DNA of 17,753 nt from Deltaproteobacteria bacterium (lineage in GTDB: Bacteria > Desulfobacterota > Syntrophia > Syntrophales > Smithellaceae), in contig SBEK01000074.1 of the NCBI GenBank assembly GCA_009668925.1, positions 1 through 17,753 of the forward strand, read 5' to 3'. How positions within the stretch are numbered: position 1 is the stretch's first letter; every line of letters begins with the position of its first letter. A model generated the notes under the pieces. The model saw only the letters and a program-made list of their open reading frames with translations. It was not told the origin of the DNA and made no database searches. A program made the translations under genes and the position numbers. Shown in pieces: positions 14,282 through 17,753 of this stretch.

Positions 14282-15112
14282 ATGACCACCAAAATGCTGT
14301 TGATCATCGGTTTTTGTATTGTCGCGTCGGCTTTCATCGTCTATTTTTTTCTGCCCCTCTTATTGAATCTTCTGGGTCTTCATCCGCACTATAGCGGACA
14401 GACGTTCACTCTCCCCGGCAAGAAAGCTTTGATCATCACGACCAGCCAGGGGGTCCTTGGCGACACCGGGAAGAAGACCGGCGTCTATGCCTCCGAAATG
14501 ACAGTGCCCTATTACGCGTTTTCCGATGCCGGCATGAAGGTTGACGTGGCCAGCATCCGGGGCGGAGAAATCCCCGTGGAACCGATGTCCCTGAAATGGC
14601 CGCTTACCACCTCCGCGGACAAGCGGTTTCTCGCGGATGCGGCTTTCCGGGCCAAAACCGCCAATTCTCTGAAGATCGATAATCTCGATTTCACCGGATA
14701 CGACGTCGTTTACCTGGCCGGTGGCTGGGGCGCGGCCTATGACCTCGGCACGTCGGACGCGCTGGGCAAAAAGATCAGTGAAGCCTATGCCGCCGGAGTG
14801 ATCGTGGGCGGCGTCTGCCACGGCCCGCTGGGATTTTTGAAAGCGAAGGATCAAAACGGCAATCCGCTCGTCAAAGGGCGCCGCCTGACCGCCGTCACGG
14901 ACAAACAGGTCAAGGAACTGGATATCACCATAACACCCCTGCATCCCGAAAGGGACCTTCGCGCCGCCGGGGCTCTCTTTGAAAGCAAAACCGCTTTCCA
15001 GGACACCTTCGCCAATCACGTCGTCACCGACGGAACCCTCGTCACCGGCCAGAACCAGAATGCCGGCGCCGAAGTCGCGCACAAGATGATGGAGCTGGCC
15101 TCAAAGAAATGA
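14282..15112 (+). CDS. Membrane-anchored DJ-1/PfpI (Hsp31-like) family protein
   Basis: 276 residues. One N-terminal transmembrane helix (about 5-30) precedes a DJ-1/PfpI domain of about 230 residues. Seen: the acid residue Glu72 in GVYASEMTVPYYAF, AGGWGAAYDL (about 146-155) where PGGHG is usual, and the nucleophile elbow GGVCHGPLGFL with Cys179-His180. This is the arrangement of Hsp31-type glutathione-independent glyoxalases and chaperones, so a methylglyoxal or protein-repair role is plausible but untested. The anchor, with the domain probably outside the cytoplasm, is unusual because most members are soluble. A weak AAAGGA ribosome site lies upstream, and a TATAAT promoter candidate at 14204-14233. 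Confidence 0.87.
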   Translation: MTTKMLLIIGFCIVASAFIVYFFLPLLLNLLGLHPHYSGQTFTLPGKKALIITTSQGVLGDTGKKTGVYASEMTVPYYAFSDAGMKVDVASIRGGEIPVEPMSLKWPLTTSADKRFLADAAFRAKTANSLKIDNLDFTGYDVVYLAGGWGAAYDLGTSDALGKKISEAYAAGVIVGGVCHGPLGFLKAKDQNGNPLVKGRRLTAVTDKQVKELDITITPLHPERDLRAAGALFESKTAFQDTFANHVVTDGTLVTGQNQNAGAEVAHKMMELASKK

Positions 15113-15190
15113 AGGCCGGGTGGCGGCCCGCAAACGCCGGGAAACCTGGAATTCCGGGAGCGTCCTTTCGGGTGCACGAAGGAGGATCGG

Positions 15191-15247
15191 ATGATGCCGG
15201 GTCTGGAAGAGCAGATTAAAGATTTTGCCCGCAAAGCAGGCGCCTGA
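15191..15247 (+). pseudogene. Short leader-like frame or 5' remnant resembling the start of an epoxyqueuosine-reductase-like gene
   Basis: An 18-codon frame, MMPGLEEQIKDFARKAGA, with an excellent AAGGAGG (15179-15185) at ideal spacing. The peptide resembles the N-terminus of QueG-like 4Fe-4S proteins (helix then GADVVGIA), but it stops exactly where that sequence would continue, and no frame afterwards restores it. It is either a decayed gene start left by deletion or a small leader peptide before the BNR lipoprotein. Confidence 0.25.
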
Positions 15248-15321
15248 GAAGGAAGAGGATTTCCTGGGCCATTCTCCAGGTTTCCCCCTGCTGAAAACAA
15301 CATCAGGAAGAGAGAACAGCC

Positions 15322-16410
15322 ATGAAGAAAAATGTAAGGCGAGCAGCAGTCATCATGATGTTTATCCTCCTCATCATCGGTTGCACTAAAGATGATGATC
15401 CGGTCACCCCGCGCGCGGGCTGGGCCATCGGCTGGGATGTAACCGGCACGGCCGTCATCGTGCACACGGCCAATAGTGGGCTGACCTGGCAAGTGCAGGG
15501 CGACTCTTCAGCATGGACGGGCCGGGATGGCTGTGACATTAGCGCGGTGGACGATCAGATTGCATGGGCGGCCCTTTGCAGCAGCGACGCCGCAGAAACG
15601 AACGGCTTGATCCTGCGCACCACCGACGGCGGTGCCACCTGGGTCGCACAGACCGTCCCGGCGGGTCTCGTGGGCGGGATCAAAGCAATAAAAGGCCTTA
15701 GCCGCAATGAAGCCTGGGCAGCTTCGCTCGGCGGCGTCATCCTGCACACCACCAATGGCGGTGTAACCTGGAACATCATGCCCCATCCCGCGGCGCCAAT
15801 CACCCAGGTGAACCGGATGGATGCAATAGGCACGAACGTCTGGATTGCCGATGCCGCCGACGGAGGCGCCGTGGTCCACACGCAGGACGGCGGACTCACG
15901 TGGCGGACCGAGTCCCTGCCGGACGGCGACAGTCCGCTGACCGTCCATGCCGTAAGTCTGCTGGCCGTCTGGGGATCAGGAAGCGACCTTAACCTCAATC
16001 CGACTTTTTACAGAACGGTGAACGGGGGCAACCAGTGGATTAAAGTTGTTACGACGGGCGCTTTTGATCATCTGGATGATGTCTGCGCAGGCGGTCCGGA
16101 CGACGCCTGGGGCGTAACGAACGGCAATGGGGTCAATGGCCATATCTGGCGTGTTCACGTGTCCGCAGACGGGACGCCGGAGGCGAAGAACGTCTCACCG
16201 CCCGAACTGACGAGCTACACGCCGGGCGGCATCACTTGTCTGGATGCCAACGTCGCCTGGGCTGTCGCCCAGAAGGGAGCAACCGCCGACCCGACAAAGC
16301 CGCTGGGCATTATCCTGCACACGTTGGACGGCGGCGGGCACTGGGTGCAGCAGACGGCACCCACGCAGGTCAGGTACTGGAAAATGTCTTTCGCCGGCGC
16401 GCGAAGGTAA
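15322..16410 (+). CDS. Ycf48/HCF136-like BNR (Asp-box) repeat lipoprotein
   Basis: 362 residues. A lipoprotein signal with lipobox I18-I19-G20-C21 is followed by beta-propeller blades marked by Asp boxes: HTANSGLTW (about 47-55), RTTDGGATW (98-106), HTTNGGVTW (141-149), HTQDGGLTW (185-193), RTVNGGNQW (230-238) and HTLDGGGHW (332-340), with a degenerate copy near 275-285. Six clear and one weak repeat suggest a seven-bladed propeller like the photosystem II assembly factor Ycf48; in non-phototrophs such proteins are surface or periplasmic proteins of unknown binding role. The Asp in DDDPVTP just after the anchor suggests a flexible linker. The start has GAAGAGAGAA upstream, weaker than its neighbours. 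Confidence 0.85.
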   Translation: MKKNVRRAAVIMMFILLIIGCTKDDDPVTPRAGWAIGWDVTGTAVIVHTANSGLTWQVQGDSSAWTGRDGCDISAVDDQIAWAALCSSDAAETNGLILRTTDGGATWVAQTVPAGLVGGIKAIKGLSRNEAWAASLGGVILHTTNGGVTWNIMPHPAAPITQVNRMDAIGTNVWIADAADGGAVVHTQDGGLTWRTESLPDGDSPLTVHAVSLLAVWGSGSDLNLNPTFYRTVNGGNQWIKVVTTGAFDHLDDVCAGGPDDAWGVTNGNGVNGHIWRVHVSADGTPEAKNVSPPELTSYTPGGITCLDANVAWAVAQKGATADPTKPLGIILHTLDGGGHWVQQTAPTQVRYWKMSFAGARR

Positions 16411-16435
16411 TCAAACGAATTATGTGTTGTGTCCC

Positions 16436-16458
16436 GGGAATTCCCCCCGGAATTCCCC
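16436..16458. repeat. GGAATTCCCC direct pair / GGGAATTCC inverted pair
   Basis: GGGAATTCC (16436-16444), four C, GGAATTCCC (16449-16457): nine-base inverted arms that also read as two direct GGAATTCCCC copies. It lies 25 bases after the BNR lipoprotein stop and may fold as a 3'-end hairpin. Confidence 0.55.
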
Positions 16459-16546
16459 AATGAAAGTAATGGTCACTTCGAATCCCTTGTCTCGGATAAG
16501 GAAGATAATTAAATGTTCTGTTCGACGAATCCCACGGAGCACTTTC

Positions 16547-16573
16547 GTCATTCCCGCGCAGGCGGGAATCCAG
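16547..16573. repeat. REP-type palindrome (GTCATTCCCGC ... GCGGGAATCCAG class)
   Basis: ATTCCCGC (16550-16557) and GCGGGAAT (16562-16569) around a four-base GCAG loop, flanked by GTC and CCAG. This is the widespread extragenic palindrome class of Proteobacteria and related phyla, often spread by REP-associated Y1 transposases. No transposase is in the window. Confidence 0.7.
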
Positions 16574-16589
16574 GATTTTTAAGCGGTGG

Positions 16590-16910
16590 CAGTTGAAGCG
16601 GGGCATGCCTTCGCTCAATGTCCTCGCCTGTGGCGCTAATTCCATTCCAGCTCAAGCGCTGCCTTTGTTGGCACAGCGTGCCCCAGCGAAGGCCGGGGTT
16701 GTCGGCATCCTCAGCGTATCATCAATACGCTTACGGTGCCTCCGCCTTGCGCCGCGGCATCATCTTGATCTGGCATGGAATGCGGCTCATTGCGCGACTG
16801 CTAAAAACTCGCCCTGTGGGCTCAGACAGTTTGGCTGTCTGATACTTCATTTCGCTAAGGGCCACAACATCTCGGCCATGATTCACCCGAGTCACGCCCC
16901 GCTTCAACTG
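16590..16910. mobile_element. MITE-like non-coding element with 18-bp terminal inverted repeats
   Basis: Left end CAGTTGAAGCGGGGCATG (16590-16607); the right end (16893-16910) is its reverse complement with one mismatch. The 321-base element has no credible gene but several internal hairpins: AGCGTAT-CATCA-ATACGCT (16713-16731) and TCAGACAG-N5-CTGTCTGA (16822-16842). No target-site duplication is evident at the flanks. The ends do not match the integron attC core consensus (GTTRRRY/RYYYAAC) exactly. It marks the boundary between GC-rich core DNA and the AT-rich segment. The mobile nature is inferred from the ends alone. Confidence 0.55.
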
Positions 16911-16963
16911 ACGTATCTTCTTTAATTTTCTGCAATTCATTCTTCACATTCACTAATTACTTC

Positions 16964-16991
16964 TTGCATTCTTTTCAACAAGTTGTATATT
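16964..16991 (+). promoter_or_regulatory. Weak candidate promoter for the nuclease-domain gene
   Basis: TTGCAT (16964-16969), 16-base spacer, TATATT (16986-16991). The -10 is good and the -35 poor. It lies about 200 bases upstream of the ATG at 17198 in AT-rich DNA. Confidence 0.25.
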
Positions 16992-17197
16992 GTGCCCCGA
17001 ATTTCAAAAGCGTTCCATCCTAAAATTTGTCTGTTGTAGCACCCTCAAAGCGAAACGCGGGGGATTATGACACATCCAAAAAAGACTTCGTTAATTAAGT
17101 ATCAACATATTGCTTTGGCAATGAAAGTGATATTTCAAGAGCTGACCCTGGTCATGCTGCATAGTTCAATCCAAAATAGCAATTTAATAGGTGAGAT

Positions 17198-17753
17198 ATG
17201 GATGAATCAACTTATGTGGACAAAGGACACAAAATACTCACTACCATAACAGCGAAATATGAGAAATTAAATTTCGCTGATGCTAATGAAGCAGAGACAC
17301 GATTAAAAGTTATTGATGAGGTGATATTTACTGTTCTTGGCTGGAACAAAGATGATGTTACGGTAGAAGAAAGCGTATCGGAGGATGGTCAAACGAAGTT
17401 TGCTGACTATATCCTTAGAACAATTTCTACCGCAATATTAATAGAAGCAAAAAGAATAGGTGCCTCATTCTCTTTGCCAAATAATAGAACAAAGCTAAAA
17501 TTAGGTGGCGTGCTTCAGGAAGGTGGAGTGGGGGCTGCAATCAGACAAGCTCGTGACTATTGTCGCACAAAATCCATACCGTTTGCCGTGGTGACCAATG
17601 GTGGGGCTTGGATTATATATCCTGCAATTAGAACAGATCAAATCACCTTTGAGGAGTCAGAAGCGCTTATTTTTAGAGATCTTGATGACATAAAAAATCG
17701 CTTTGTTGAGTTTTGGGAAATCTTGTCACGTGAAAGAGTAATTGATGGTAACC
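17198..17753 (+). CDS. PD-(D/E)XK nuclease-domain protein, type I restriction HsdR_N-like; 3' end beyond window
   Basis: 185 complete codons are visible from ATG 17198 and the frame is still open at the window end. It holds a PD-(D/E)XK nuclease core: a Glu in the first helix (EAETRLKVID, Glu33), Asp70 in FADYIL, Glu83-Ala-Lys85 in LIEAKRIG, then Gln117-x3-Tyr121 in RQARDYC, the QxxxY motif known from HsdR and RecB-type nucleases, followed by the strands PFAVVTNGGAWIIYP. This suggests DNA cleavage as the N-terminal module of a restriction or defence protein; the missing part may be a helicase or another ATPase. AGGTGAG lies close upstream. Codon use is AT-rich, unlike the neighbours, pointing to recent transfer. 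It could also be a shorter nuclease-only protein. Confidence 0.75.
   Translation, partial: MDESTYVDKGHKILTTITAKYEKLNFADANEAETRLKVIDEVIFTVLGWNKDDVTVEESVSEDGQTKFADYILRTISTAILIEAKRIGASFSLPNNRTKLKLGGVLQEGGVGAAIRQARDYCRTKSIPFAVVTNGGAWIIYPAIRTDQITFEESEALIFRDLDDIKNRFVEFWEILSRERVIDGN

Larger units (their letters stand above)
16411..17197. other. Gene-free stretch with repeats and a shift to AT-rich DNA
   Basis: 787 bases holding, in order, a GGAATTCCCC repeat pair (16436-16458), a REP-type palindrome (16547-16573), a 321-base element with 18-bp terminal inverted repeats (16590-16910) and an AT-rich promoter-like zone (16920-17197). Short frames across the repeat element look like chance readings. 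A 60-codon frame at 17067-17249 is discussed among the rejected items. Confidence 0.6.

Noticed and set aside
16590..16910. Element considered as an integron attC site
   Set aside because: Its inverted ends (GTTGAAG / CTTCAAC) do not fit the GTTRRRY / RYYYAAC core sites, and 321 bases is longer than typical attC sites; a MITE-like reading fits better.
17067..17249. 60-codon plus-strand frame with a GGGGG-like ribosome site just before the nuclease gene
   Set aside because: It overlaps the well-supported nuclease frame by 52 bases in another frame, has no recognisable protein character and could arise by chance in AT-rich DNA. It is possible as an upstream small frame but not supported.
1..17753. 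CRISPR arrays, tRNA and rRNA genes
   Set aside because: No regularly spaced direct repeats and no tRNA or rRNA sequence were recognised on either strand.

Overview
The window reads as a chromosomal segment of a free-living anaerobe, most likely a Desulfobacterota member related to the syntrophic Syntrophia (Syntrophus/Smithella type). This rests on a GTP-type PEP carboxykinase, an NrfD/4Fe-4S/multihaem cytochrome module, a stand-alone biotin carboxylase, a crotonase and many exported small proteins, in moderately GC-rich DNA with strong AGGAGG-type ribosome sites. The taxonomic placement is inference.

Layout. 1-970: 3' part of a biotin carboxylase gene and a shared bidirectional terminator, facing a GTP-dependent PEP carboxykinase (994-2856, minus). 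3214-4284: HEAT-repeat lipoprotein and a second bidirectional terminator. 4301-5438 (minus): an exported Trp/Tyr/Arg-rich protein and a glyoxalase/VOC enzyme. 5670-6742: a WIDHR-type baeRF-like protein and a PsiE-family membrane protein. 6805-7584 (minus): a YgiD-type extradiol dioxygenase. 8000-10927: a tight four-gene redox operon of tetrahaem cytochrome, Tat-exported four-cluster ferredoxin, NrfD quinol-interacting membrane protein and monohaem cytochrome c. 11026-14024 (all minus): an exported superoxide-reductase-like domain protein, a small membrane protein, a crotonase and an exported nitroreductase. 14282-16410 (plus): a membrane-anchored DJ-1/Hsp31-like protein and a Ycf48-like BNR-repeat lipoprotein.

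From about 16411 the character changes. There is a gene-free stretch of about 790 bases with a GGAATTCCCC repeat pair, a REP-type palindrome and a 321-base element bounded by 18-bp inverted repeats. After it the DNA becomes visibly AT-rich, and an open frame begins at 17198 and runs off the end. It encodes a PD-(D/E)XK nuclease domain with HsdR-like motifs, including QxxxY. This looks like the edge of an acquired restriction or defence island.

How the genes fit together. The cytochrome/FeS/NrfD operon resembles NrfBCD-type electron-transfer modules but has no catalytic subunit beside it, so it probably passes electrons between the menaquinone pool and other periplasmic partners. Biotin carboxylase and PEPCK are both C3/C4 carbon-entry enzymes but face each other and are separately transcribed. 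Most other genes are single-gene units for envelope, stress or detoxification roles.
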